Below are positions 46,615 to 57,121 of a stretch of 64,000 nucleotides of DNA, piece after piece. Position numbers and translations under genes: made by a program. The notes under the pieces were generated by a model. That model made no database searches. It was not told the DNA's origin and saw nothing but the letters and a program-made list of their open reading frames with translations. The stretch comes from Pseudovirgaria hyperparasitica. Taxonomy: Eukaryota > Ascomycota > Dothideomycetes > Acrospermales > Acrospermaceae. Each line of letters opens with the position of its first letter. Position 1 is the stretch's first letter. The DNA lies in contig NW_022985558.1 of NCBI RefSeq assembly GCF_010093815.1, positions 845,459-909,458 of the forward strand, given 5' to 3'.

Positions 46615-47685
46615 ATGCTGATACGACGGTTCGCGCGGCCGCAGGCCTTGTTTCAAACAAAGGGAGGCCTATGTGAGGTATGTCTAGCACCATCAACGAT
46701 TTCTTGAGTAATGGTGACATTTACTAACGACAACATTACAGAGTTGCGCTCAAGCGGCCCCGTCATGGGCTGCGAAGAAGCGACTCTTTCATCCTAGTCC
46801 CTCGCGACTTGCCGTAATGGACATACCCAAGCTGGATAACGAGCTTGATATGCGTGAAAATGGGATCAAAAATCTCTACACACCCGCAGGATTCGCGCTT
46901 GCATGGACAGACTACCAGTCAAGAATGCTGCGCATACTGAACAGCCAGATCGCCGGTACGCATTGGCTTAATGCACACAACTCATCTTTGCGCTCGGAGC
47001 GACGCTGATGTATTTCTGTGCAGAAACCAGATTGGCAGACAGCACCCCATTCGCTTTAATCCAACAGACCGCTCGCGAGCCTACACTCGCCCACATCTTC
47101 AACCATGCCTCTATGTTATGGAACAACCATTTCTACTTTAGCGGTATTTCGACCGAAGACGTTGGAATCGATGATTCCACCCAGGGCAAGATGCCCGAGA
47201 GACTGAGAAACGACATTGAAATCAACTTTGGTTCCGTCGACAACTTTGCCACCGCCTTCATCGGCCATGCACAAGCCATGTTCGGCCCTGGTTATGTCTG
47301 GCTGGTGCGTAGCCATGACAAGACGGAAATATCGTTCAAGATTCTCACTACGTACGCGGCTGGCTCTCCGCTGAGCAGTGCCCACTATCGACAGCAGTCA
47401 ATAGAGCCCGGCACGACCTCGTTTGGCGGTGACCCGCGCGCGCCCACTGTGGAGAGCGCGTTAGATCAGCAGAGCGCCGGACACATTGGAAAGTATGCGG
47501 GTAATGGAGCAAGAGAAGGCCTTTACGGACAATCTCGGCATGACCCGGTGCTGTGTGTCAGTACTTGGGAGCATTCGTACATTGAAGGGTTCTTGCTAGA
47601 TAAGGATGCTTTCCTTTTTAGATGGTGGCACCGAATCAACTGGCAAAAGGTCGATCAGAGGACTAGGGGTGCATCTAGTAAATAA
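46615..47685 (+). CDS. Mitochondrial small-subunit ribosomal protein of Fe/Mn-SOD fold (Rsm26/Mrp1 type, mS42/mS43)
   Basis: Exons 46615-46677, 46742-46955, 47024-47685; 312 aa. The N-terminus MLIRRFARPQALFQTKGG is a mitochondrial targeting sequence. The fold follows superoxide dismutase: a helical hairpin with IFNHASMLWNNHFYF and the C-terminal domain with FGSVDNFATAFIGHAQAMFGPGYVWLV and VLCVSTWEHSYIEGF. The metal ligands of true SODs are only partly kept (W-E-H present, but the first-helix His is not in its usual place), as in the SOD-like mitoribosomal proteins. Long insertions between the domains fit that family. Confidence 0.85.
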
Positions 47686-48171
47686 CGGTAAACCCTATGT
47701 TGGCAGGGTGCGATCTGTGGATCTACTCTGTGTAATAGTATGTAGCTTCTTGTACAAAATCAATAGACGTAAGATCAAGGCTATGGCTGTATGTTTCGGG
47801 CTTTGCCTAGTGCACATGTAGCAGGAGAGGATGGCTACTAAGACTTGCATTCATTCAGTCCTAGCCTGGTCGGCATAAGGGAATCCGCGGCCTGGGACTA
47901 GGCATGCCCTACTAATATAGCTAGAAACAAGACAGAAAATGCTCGCCCAAATGATGGAGTAAGATGTGACAAAGACAATCGGTGGAACAACGGGTATCAA
48001 GGACAAACCCTTCCAAGAACAGCACACTCAAGTCCGGCCCAAGAGAACAAAACGCATTCAAAGAGAAGACTGACCTATCAAGTCCGATTAGTACCTCAGA
48101 CGCCGCAGTCATGCCAAGAAGTTATAGAGATATAAAAATTATGATTATCAGGCCGGCCGCTTCCTCGCCGG
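47686..48171. other. Convergent 3' region
   Basis: 486 bp between two convergent genes; no coding potential recognised. Confidence 0.5.
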
Positions 48172-49965
48172 CTATTTCGGCGGAACGGATTCATCGCCCA
48201 CCGGCTCCGCGGCTTGATGCCCCTTATGCGTCGAGCTTCCTCCGGCCAATCCTTTCAAGTGCTCCATCTTACTCTGGCCCTTCATCGCGGCGTCTTTCTT
48301 GACGCGAGACAGGAGGTTCTGATCGCGCTCTTCGCCGTCCCTCTCCTGCTGCTCGAGAGCCTCCTCGTCACTGCTACTCGTGCTGCTTGAGCGGCTCAGC
48401 TGGGTGAAGACGATGTGGTCACCCTCACGCTTCTTGCGCTCGCGCTGCTCGTCTTTCATGCGCTGCATGCGGTCGGCGTCTTTCTGGCAGTCGAGCGTGA
48501 CGACGTGCAGGCCGGGGAGGTTGTGGTGCAGGAATTCCTTGAGCTTGGGCAGGGTTGCGGCGTTGGGGCGGTATGTGCCGGAGTCGTTGTCGATGACGAG
48601 TTCGTAGTAGGACGGGTCTGTGGGTGGGTCTTCGTCGGGCGGTCCGCCGTCGATGTCGTTGGGTGGGTGAGAGGTGTTCTCGCCGCCTTCTTCAGGTGGC
48701 GCACGATTGCGGTGCTTGAGGCGACGAATGAAAAATTCGCCGCTGAAGGCGATGTAGATGCTCACGTCGCTGTGCATGGTGTGCTTGCTAAGCATGTCGA
48801 CGCCGAACTCCTTGCCGGTTTCGGTGAAGCGAAGGAGGGAGTCGAGAGTGAGAACGTAGGTATATATCCTGCCGCCGTTGTCAAAGTGGACTAACTCGAG
48901 GAATTTCTGGGTGATGGATTTTTTATCCGGTAGTATTCCGTATACTGTGGAGCGATCGAAATTGTAGACACGAGCATGCTGATGATGGAGTGCTTTGTTG
49001 AAAAGGAAACCCATGAAACCCTTCTTGGTGAAGCCTGACTTTATGAGTGGTCGGAATTCGACATATCTGTGGTATAGCTCATCCGGCACAGGGCCTTCGA
49101 GTTGCAATTGATTTGCTTGGAAGCTGTTCCTGTATTAGCACTTTTCAAAAACTCAAGCTGGTTCATGTCGCACTTACTTGTATCTTTGAGCTTTCGGTTT
49201 AATGTTATTTTCAGTCAAGTCTCGGGACTCTTTCCGATTGGCTATCCTTCCAAGTAATGGAGAGTAGTGTTTCGTGAACCAGTTAGGACGTAGCGTATAG
49301 CACTTCCCACCACTTTCACCTGGCGTCTTGCCTAACATCTCAATGCTTATATAGAGATACCCGTTTATATGTTTCTGCTGGCTTATACATACAGCTATCC
49401 AACGTATGAGATATGCACGCTTGCTACCCATGCGCTTCCTAAGCTTGTATCCGTGATCTTTGATACCCTCCCAGTGTTCGTCCAAGGGCGGAATTGTAAC
49501 ATGTACATTTCCGAGCCGGTCGTCATGATCAGCCGGATCCTCGTCGTAGAGGCGAGCCTTCAGTATGGCACCCGATGCAGGTACGTTTGCGACGACCCAT
49601 TCAAAGTTCCACACTGGGTCGCATTCTTTCCGGACAGTGAAAGAGCGCATACGCAAGGGTGGATCCTCTTTATGGCGTGTCTGCAGCCCGGTATTGAGCT
49701 GTGCAAGCACATATGGATCTGAGGAAAAGCTGCTGTAGTCGGCCATGGGGAGATTCTTCGCGCGGTGGAATGTTATCTTAAGGGTGTAGCCTGGCGGCGC
49801 ATAAGGGACTGGCGTATCATCGAAACCGCCTTCAGGCTGCCCTTCCTCAGAGCTCTTCTTCGCGCTCTCCGACTCTTTCTCGCCTTTGCCATCACCTCCT
49901 CCTTGTTGCGACTGCTCTCGGGTTGCGCCATATGGCGCAAGCTTCTCGTTGTCCGCTGCAGACAT
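48172..49965 (-). CDS. C2-domain protein of unknown function
   Basis: Exons 49965-49178 and 49129-48172, intron 48 bp (GTAAGT..AATACAG), 581 aa. After a charged tail (KGEKESESAKKSSEEG) a C2 domain starts at GYTLKITFHRAKNLPMADYSSFSSDPYV and continues with DPVWNFEWVV and ARLYDEDPADHDDRLGNVHV; Asp residues at the loop positions suggest Ca2+-dependent phospholipid binding. The middle part (YHRYVEFRPLIKSGFTKKGFMGFLFNKA, VYGILPDKKSITQKFLELVHFDNGGRIYTYVLTLDSLLRFTETG) looks like a conserved fungal domain without a name I recognise. The C-terminus is acidic/basic and disordered with a run SRSSSTSSSDEEALEQQ. Membrane-associated cytosolic protein is the likely setting. Confidence 0.82.
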
Positions 49966-51264
49966 TGGGCCTATGCAGTAGTCCTACGGCCTTTGTTCGG
50001 AGTTCGACGGTTAGAGCGCTGCGGAGCACGGTAGGACAATGTATGGAGTGCGAGGAGATACCAGGAAGACAGTGACACAACACATGCGACACAGTATAAG
50101 AGCGCCTGGGGTCTGGAAATTAGGCGCACAACAACTCAGCTCAGAACGAGCCGCAGCAGCAGGAAGCAGGAAGCGGTGGATGAAATGAGGGCTGGGAGCG
50201 GCTTATGAGTAACCAAGCATTTCTAGCCCCTTGGCAAAAAGGCTTGTCGAAAATCCGCTCCTTGACGCTTGATGATTGATCGCCTTGATGCATGCACGAT
50301 ACGTAGCTCGATCTGCACGCAATCCATCTCTGGAGCCTATCGTTTGCGAGGAGTCTGCCGACAGGTTTACCGGCGAGTGTACTGCCGAGTCCATACACAC
50401 ATCTGTCTCTTGGCAATGGAGCTCGTGCAATCAACACGCAGGTCCCACCTCATGCCGTCAATCCGTTCCAGTGAGACAAAAGTGAGAAAAGCTATTGAGG
50501 TAGAAAGGTCTGTGCGAACGAGGGTATGAGCGTTAAGCTTTCTTCCATACCATGTATCTATTTGACGCGTAAAAACCGGTATATGATAGTCCAAATACTG
50601 AGGTAGCCCACCACTTCCAAACACACTAAGTGGAGTAGTATTGACGTAGATTCATACTAATCTGATACTCGTAAGCCGTTTTCTTCCAGGAGAAAGGAGC
50701 CTGACTGCTCGTCTATCCTTACCTCTTGTACTTAAGGTCGCTTGGACATGCAGCAACAATCAAGACCGTAGATGCAGAAACGTTTTTGGGCCTATTCATT
50801 CACTGTTTCTTGCACCAGCTGACTCGCGAGGATATGCGTAGTGCATTCCCTACAACCTCTTTATTGGTACACTATCAGACCTGACGTACACCCAATGCTA
50901 GCGAGGAACGCTTAAGTGGGCTACGCACCGGTGCGATGTTCCGAGAATCGGGTCCAGGTCGCTGCACTATGTATTCCTTTATTATGAAAAGAACGCTTTG
51001 ATAACAGTAGGATTACTAACAGGAGTCACAAAGATAATATAATAATCTTAGTTTAGCATCCCAGCATCCGAAATCGGTCACAGCAGTTACACATGGATTA
51101 CCCGATGCGGCCTGCACCTGCACTTGACCCACATATCACCGAACCGAGCCGTTCTCCGTAAGCACTCTGAGGTCAACACGCAATAACAGTCATACACAGC
51201 ATTTTTGCAAGACCCAAGTTCAGTACAGCACACCAACCAACCCCTCATTACCTGCTATGTGACA
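49966..51264. other. Divergent intergenic region
   Basis: 1.3 kb between the C2-domain and PNPOx-fold genes. Only short frames; no known family, RNA gene or transposon end recognised. Confidence 0.5.
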
Positions 51265-52187
51265 ATGGGCGCCTTCTTCCAAACCATCCCCAAAAACCTC
51301 ATATCATGGATCCTAGAGCAGAAAGTCTTCTGGATCGGCTCCGCCCCGCTCTCGGGCGATGGCCACATCAACGTATCGCCCAAGGGCGGCATGTACTTTG
51401 GTGTCATTGACGAGAAGACATTCTGGTACTGCGATCTCACCGGCTCCGGCGTCGAGACCACAAGTCACCTGCACGAGCCAGGAAACGGTCGGATCTGCGT
51501 GTTATTCAATGCTTTCGATGGGCCCCCAAGAATCGTACGGTTATGGGGCAAAGGTGGGTGCGGACTGTGATTACGACGACCAAGATGCTTTTGTTGATAG
51601 AGGCGAGGGTCTGATTGTTTTTGACAGGCAACGTCCTGGAGTACGGCAGCTCTGAATTCAAGGCGTTCGTCGCGAAACACGATGTGAAGACTATCCCAGG
51701 CGTGCGATCCATCATTGTTGTTGATATACACCAAGTAAGCCCGAGACTTTCTTCATTTGAACGTTCTCTATCTTTGCGTCGATCTTATTGATCATTCAAG
51801 GTCGGATCGTCGTGTGGCTTCTCCGTGCCCACGTACAACTTCAAAGACTTCCGCACCACCTTGAACGAGTTCGCAGAGAAGCGCTTGAAATCCGACGAAG
51901 AAGGAAACACTAAAGATGGAATGGAGAGGTATTGGGCTCATAAGAATGCTTACAGTATGGATGGCCTTCCTGGTCTACAACGTGGTTATCAGACCCTCGT
52001 TCGTGATAAAGTCGCTCCGATCAAGAAAATGGTTGGTCCATACGCACCAACCGCACCCCGAAGACCTCCAAGAGGGGTACACCCGGTGTGGTTAATCATA
52101 GTTGCAATGTTCAGTTTCATCGTCGGCATCTTGATGCCAGTCTGGTTCCCAGTATCGCAGAGGATGGTCTGGAAAAGAGGGGTGTAG
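51265..52187 (+). CDS. Pyridoxamine 5'-phosphate oxidase-like (FMN split-barrel) protein with C-terminal TM segment
   Basis: Exons 51265-51553, 51628-51734, 51801-52187; 260 aa. The split-barrel FMN fold is seen in KVFWIGSAPLSGDGHINVSPKGG, FWYCDLTGSGVETTSHLHEPGNGRICVLF and PRIVRLWGKGNVLEYGSSEF. Members bind FMN or related cofactors, but substrates in this fungal subgroup are not known. The C-terminal third has GVHPVWLIIVAMFSFIVGILMPVWF, a predicted membrane anchor. It is not the biosynthetic PNPO (Pdx3), which lacks this anchor and has a longer C-terminal PLP motif. Intron boundaries are canonical. Confidence 0.85.
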
Positions 52188-52528
52188 TTGGGGGTAGGAG
52201 TCTCACTTTCACCTGTTATACTCGACGTAGGACTTGATCACAACCGTTTTCGATGAGCCTACATACCCCTGAGCTCGAATATGTGCTCACTTGGCTGGTT
52301 ATTGATACTGTCATTACTGACTGAAGTTCGAAAGTTGGACAAATAAAATCTGTATTTTATCCATACATCATGCAAAAACCTACATAAGCGAATATGCCAG
52401 CCATCTACGCTGGCAGTAACTAGATCGCAATGCCGCTGCAAATGTCCTACTCTGCTGGGCTGTTCGCTCTCTTACCACCAAGCTCAATCGCCGCAAAAAA
52501 AACAATACATCATCGAGGAGTGCGTTAT
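52188..52528. other. Convergent 3' region
   Basis: 341 bp between the PNPOx-fold gene and RGD2; an A-rich run (CAAAAAAAACAATA) near 52495 is the only remark. Confidence 0.5.
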
Positions 52529-55209
52529 CTAATCGTCCATGGGCTTATCCTCTAGTTGGACACCGATAGGTCGCTGAGAATCATCACCCAAGCTACCTGC
52601 GCTATCGCGATTGGCAACACGAGCAAGACCGCCCTGCTTCAAAGAACCAGCACGGGGAAATCGTGTGGAGCGACTGATGGAATCGCGTTTTGACACGCTC
52701 GAGTCTTCGGTGGTTGAATTTCCATTAGCTGGAGGCGCAGCTCCGTTCGTGGCAATAGGGGAGGCCTCAACACTTCCGGGTACCTCAAGTGAGTGGCGAT
52801 GCGCTGCATCTTGACGCCTGCCGACTATAGGGCTTGTCTGGATGGGGAACCTAGTTTCAGGTCCCCCTACGCTCCTGTCACGTCTGTGCGTAGATGGCCT
52901 TGAGCCAGGAGCGGGACTGCTAGCACGAGATCGACTTGCAATGGCTCTTTGTCGCTCTTCCATATTGGCACGTCGATTGCTCTCATCTGTACTAGGTCCT
53001 CGAGGACGAGTCGTGATAGCTGCTGAGTGTGCTTGAGTCAAAGACGAAGCACGCTTCAGTTCCCCGAATATCGCCTCCTTATGTGCAAAGAGGTCGCGCA
53101 GAAGTCTGTACGCGTAGCGCTCATGCATTGTCAAAGGCGATTCTTGTCGCGGCCTCAAAATGCATGGTGCTAGATTCTGAGCAATCATCGAAACATATGT
53201 CTCGCCTGCAGACGTGAGCTCGATCAGACGCGTGAAATGGGTGGTGATAGCATCTAGAGTGGCGATATTGGCCAGACGTAGCTGACCCAGTGTTGACTGG
53301 ATAACAGAGATACGAGTATCTTCCGAGGCATCTGCCGCTGTAGTGGAAGAGTAAATAGTCTTGACAATCTCATAGACGTGGGAAGAAACGAGCGAATCTG
53401 GAAATGTTAGAATTTCAGCGACTGACTATTAGGCTGACTCACCAGGTAGTTCGAGCAGATATAACTTAAGAACGCTTGCAACAACTGGGATTTCATAGTT
53501 TTCGAGAATTTCGTGGGGGAAAGGCTTCCCAGTGTTGATTTGCGCACGGAGATGGTGAGATGAAGCAAGAGGAACATCGGCAAGCCAGATAGCTCGTCGC
53601 GCATCATCACCTTCCAGCTCAGGATAGTGATTGTCTAGGTAGGTCAGAAGCGTTGTGACAATGATGGGAACACGTTTCCTGTCCGATCGTGCTCTCGCTT
53701 CAAGATCAACGCCAAAAGTATGTTCGTCGACCGAGTTGTAATAATTCTCGTAGGTCGTGACCTTCGGTACAAATTGCCCGGTTTGGTAGCTTTCGATCAG
53801 GTATCGTAAATCGCCGAACGGTTGTACAGTCTCTTGAAAGAGCATCATCTTGTCGACAGTGCTCTGTAGACTTGGGATGACGTTGCTGACAGCCCCTGAG
53901 AAGTCTAGAATGACAGACTTGATCGCCTTTAGTCGATCAAGCTCACAGCGTTCCATAAATTTCAGATGGTCGATCATGGCTTCCTCGAGGTTGCAACGTA
54001 AGGAATCAAGTTTCCTGACTGAAGCCTTGTATCTCTCATCGGACTCTCGCGCCTCGCGCCGCAGCTTTTCTGACGGTGTTTCGTTTGGATATGGGTTGTT
54101 CAGGGGGTTCCATCCTTGGAGATACTCTGAGACCGCACCAACTGGAGAGTCAATGCTGTCTTGCGACATGACGGTGGTAGAACGAGACAATACCTGTTTC
54201 CTCTCCGGTATGCCGGTCAGTTGAAACACCTTGGTCTTCCATTGGTAGTTCATTCTAGAGCTGTTTGCAAAGGTGTTACCGACATTGCCAATGAGTCTCA
54301 AGAAGCCATTATTGACCATGTCTTGACCAATGCGCTCTGCATAGCTTACACTGCTCGCGTTCATGTGCTTTTGAATGTATTCAGTGATGTCGGCTCCGTT
54401 CGAGACATTCTGGTAGGTACCGAGAATGGGGACCTTAACTTCGCCGATCTTGATGTTATCCAGCATATGGGTGAGAATCTTTTTGATATGTTCAGGTACA
54501 TAGGTCTCATCACCTATCTCCACGGGCTCATCCTCGATTTCTGGCTCCGAAACAGTCAAGGCAGGTGCTTTTAGCTTCGGGCTCGCTGCTTCATTCTTCG
54601 GATCCTGAAATGCAAGCTTGTCCTCCTCTTCAAGGTCTTCTACAAGTCGACACTTGTTGTAGTACTGACTGCGAAACTTGCGGACAGATTCAGCTTGTCG
54701 ATCGTGGAGCTTGGATCTGTTTTGGAGGTCGTCCTGGGAGTTCTGTACGCGCGCGGCATGCGCCTCACACCATCGGCTGAATGGGTTTATAACAAGCTCC
54801 CGGATGTTTGATGCGATCTTTTTATGACTTTGAGAAGCAGCTTCCATCTCAGTGCGAACACCCTCGTAAGCCTAGGACGCCACATTAGCATATTCTGACT
54901 GCTGTGATACACACTGCCTACATACCTTGCGTACGCTAGCGCCCTCATCTCGTTGAAAGCCGCCGCTTATGTTGTCTGTCGCTGATGTGATCGTACCAAG
55001 TTTGTTGCCGTAGAGCTCTTCGGCGTCGGCCCTCAGTCGCGCAATCGTCAAAACCTGTTGATTCTCCTGAACACCTTGTTGAAGCTTCCCAAACAACACT
55101 CCAAGGCCTGCAATCCGTTGTCAGCTTCATCATACGCCGCACGCAGCCTGCTCTTCTTACCTCCAGCATAGTCGCCAGACCAGAAAGAACTCGAGAAGCT
55201 GGACGCCAT
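52529..55209 (-). CDS. RGD2: Rho GTPase-activating protein Rgd2-like (F-BAR, DEP, RhoGAP)
   Basis: Predicted negative regulator of Cdc42/Rho5-class GTPases at the cell cortex. Exons 55209-55161, 55107-54926, 54871-53443, 53397-52529; 842 aa. The F-BAR domain starts at FWSGDYAGGLGVLFGKLQQG and continues with LYGNKLG and SNIRELVINPFSRWCEAHA. A DEP domain follows (ITEYIQKHMNASSVSYAERIGQDMVNNGFLRLIG). The RhoGAP region begins FGVDLEARARSDRKRVPIIV and includes ENYEIPVVASVLKLYLLELPDSLVSS. The spot of the canonical arginine finger (GIFRxSG) reads ARRAIWLADVPLAS. The tail is Ser/Arg/Pro-rich and disordered. Head-to-head with CDC43. Confidence 0.92.
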
Positions 55210-55800
55210 TATGAATTACGGCTGTTCACACGTCGCCAGAACGAATGTAAGAGGAAAATTTGGGTAGTAGTTGCAAAAATTCGTGTCGTAGGCCAAAGGA
55301 GAGCGTGTTCAGTTCTGGACCCTGGCTGAAGTTGAAGGGGCTGCTGGGCTAGGCAAACGGCAGCTGGAGGGCCTTGTACCACAATCTGTGACAGACTAGC
55401 AGCAGCACACGGATGCGAAAGACTATTAGAGTCAGGACGCTCTTCGTTTGATAAGATTCACGACGCTCAAAGGATCATAAAGTAGCTCAGAGAAGTACAC
55501 GGGTGCCCGTATCATTGGTATTCCCCGGCTCTTACGCAAGCGAGAGGTAGAGACCTTCGCCCAGAATAGACACTTGCTGCTGCGGCTGACCGGGATTATG
55601 GTTCAGACCGGAGCCAGCGCTAAACGAAGGAAAGCGCGCGTCCGGCCCCCGCCACGTTCCTGCTTCAAAAGTTGTCGAGTCTATGACAGGCGTACCTGTG
55701 ATAGCGGATCGAGCTTCGGAGCATTCTTGAACACCTATATACGCCCTATGGGGATTTCTTCCACGACGTTTCCTTTGCACTTCGCGGTGCGATCAACGGG
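55210..55800. other. Shared divergent promoter RGD2 / CDC43
   Basis: 591 bp between the two start codons. No gene seen; likely carries both promoters. Confidence 0.55.
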
Positions 55801-57099
55801 ATGGGTAGACCCTCCATGAACCAAGGGCTTGCCTTCGACTTGGGAAACGAGTCCACGTTCAACAAATCTAAGCATGTGCTCTACTGGAAACGATGCCTCA
55901 AGACCTTCCTGCCGCAACCGTACACTAGCAATGATTCAAATCGCATGCTGCTTGCCTTCTTCATAATCTCAGCTCTAGATCTACTGGGTGCATGGAACGA
56001 TACCTCTGCGGAAGAGAAGGAAGGATACGTACAATGGATCTACAACTGCCAGCATCCAGAGGGGGGCTTTCGAGGGTTCCCAGGTACTGATCTTGGGGAA
56101 CAAACGACAACGGAGAATAAAGTCTGGGATCCCGCGAACTTGCCGGCAACATATCTGGCTATTGCCTCCTTACTGGTCTTAGGAGACGACCTCACTCGAA
56201 TGAAGAGAAAGGAATGTCTGCAATGGCTCAATAAGCTCCAGAGACCGGACGGAAGCTTTGGAGAGACTTTAGGTGAGAATGGAAAGGTAGAGGGCGGGAT
56301 GGACACGCGCTTTGGGTACTCAGCAGCTGTAGTGCGCTGGATGCTACGGGGTTGGACTTCAGGTAACGTCCTCGACGTTCCTGACATTCGTGTCCTTCAG
56401 CTCGTAGACTGCATACACACTTCGCAGAGCTACGATGGGGGTATATCCGAAGCGCCCTTCCATGAATCGCATGCTGGACTCACGTATTGCGCCATTTCCG
56501 CTCTCTACTATCTTGACCACCTCCCTCCAAAGTCGTTCCGTGGTCTTGCAGAGCCCGAGCGAACAATACATTGGCTGGTCTCCAGGCAGACCATGACCCT
56601 AGACGAGGAAGACGAATTTGACACGAATAATGATGAAACTGATACCCCTGAGACATGTCATGACGCACACTCTTTCGTAAAGCTACGATCATACCCTTCG
56701 ACGCAAGGCGAGCTGTCTGCCGCAGGACAGCCAACATCACACTTCCACACGCAATGGGCTGGGTTTAATGGGCGAAGTAACAAGATCGCAGACACATGTT
56801 ACGCATTCTGGGCGGGCGGGGCATTAGCTGTGCTGGGCAAATTCGACCTCATCGACAAATCCGCCGCCCGAAGGTATTTACTTGACAAGACACAACATAT
56901 AATCGGTGGGTTTGGGAAGCTTGCAGGCGATCCGCCAGATATATTCCATTCATACATGGGTCTTGCGTTCTTGGCGATTAACGGTAAGGATGGTCTGAAA
57001 AGCTTCTCGCCAGCATTATGCGCAAGTCAAGATACAGTGCGTCACCTTGAATCTCTACCGTGGCGGCAGGATATAGTCAATTCCAATACCACTTTATGA
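55801..57099 (+). CDS. CDC43: Geranylgeranyltransferase type I beta subunit
   Basis: Catalytic beta subunit that adds geranylgeranyl to CaaX cysteines of Rho GTPases such as Cdc42. 432 aa, no intron. The alpha/alpha barrel repeats are seen in GYVQWIYNCQHPEGGFRGFPG, ECLQWLNKLQRPDGSFGE, LVDCIHTSQSYDGGISEAPFHESHAGLTYCAISAL and GAL..LGKFDLID. Zinc ligands fit: the Asp of SYDGG is in the older repeat, with IADTCYAFWAGGAL (Cys) and DIFHSYMGLAFLA (His) in the C-terminal part. A fungal insert with acidic residues (LDEEDEFDTNNDETD) lies near residues 265-280. Start at 55801 or the next ATG at 55816. It ends 22 bp from the convergent RRP9 stop. Confidence 0.93.
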   Translation: MGRPSMNQGLAFDLGNESTFNKSKHVLYWKRCLKTFLPQPYTSNDSNRMLLAFFIISALDLLGAWNDTSAEEKEGYVQWIYNCQHPEGGFRGFPGTDLGEQTTTENKVWDPANLPATYLAIASLLVLGDDLTRMKRKECLQWLNKLQRPDGSFGETLGENGKVEGGMDTRFGYSAAVVRWMLRGWTSGNVLDVPDIRVLQLVDCIHTSQSYDGGISEAPFHESHAGLTYCAISALYYLDHLPPKSFRGLAEPERTIHWLVSRQTMTLDEEDEFDTNNDETDTPETCHDAHSFVKLRSYPSTQGELSAAGQPTSHFHTQWAGFNGRSNKIADTCYAFWAGGALAVLGKFDLIDKSAARRYLLDKTQHIIGGFGKLAGDPPDIFHSYMGLAFLAINGKDGLKSFSPALCASQDTVRHLESLPWRQDIVNSNTTL

Positions 57100-57121
57100 T
57101 GTGGCCATCTCCTTTCATTGC

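Noticed and set aside
48415-48894. 159-codon plus-strand frame rich in Val and Leu
   Set aside because: Antisense to the well-supported C2-domain gene; no independent signals.
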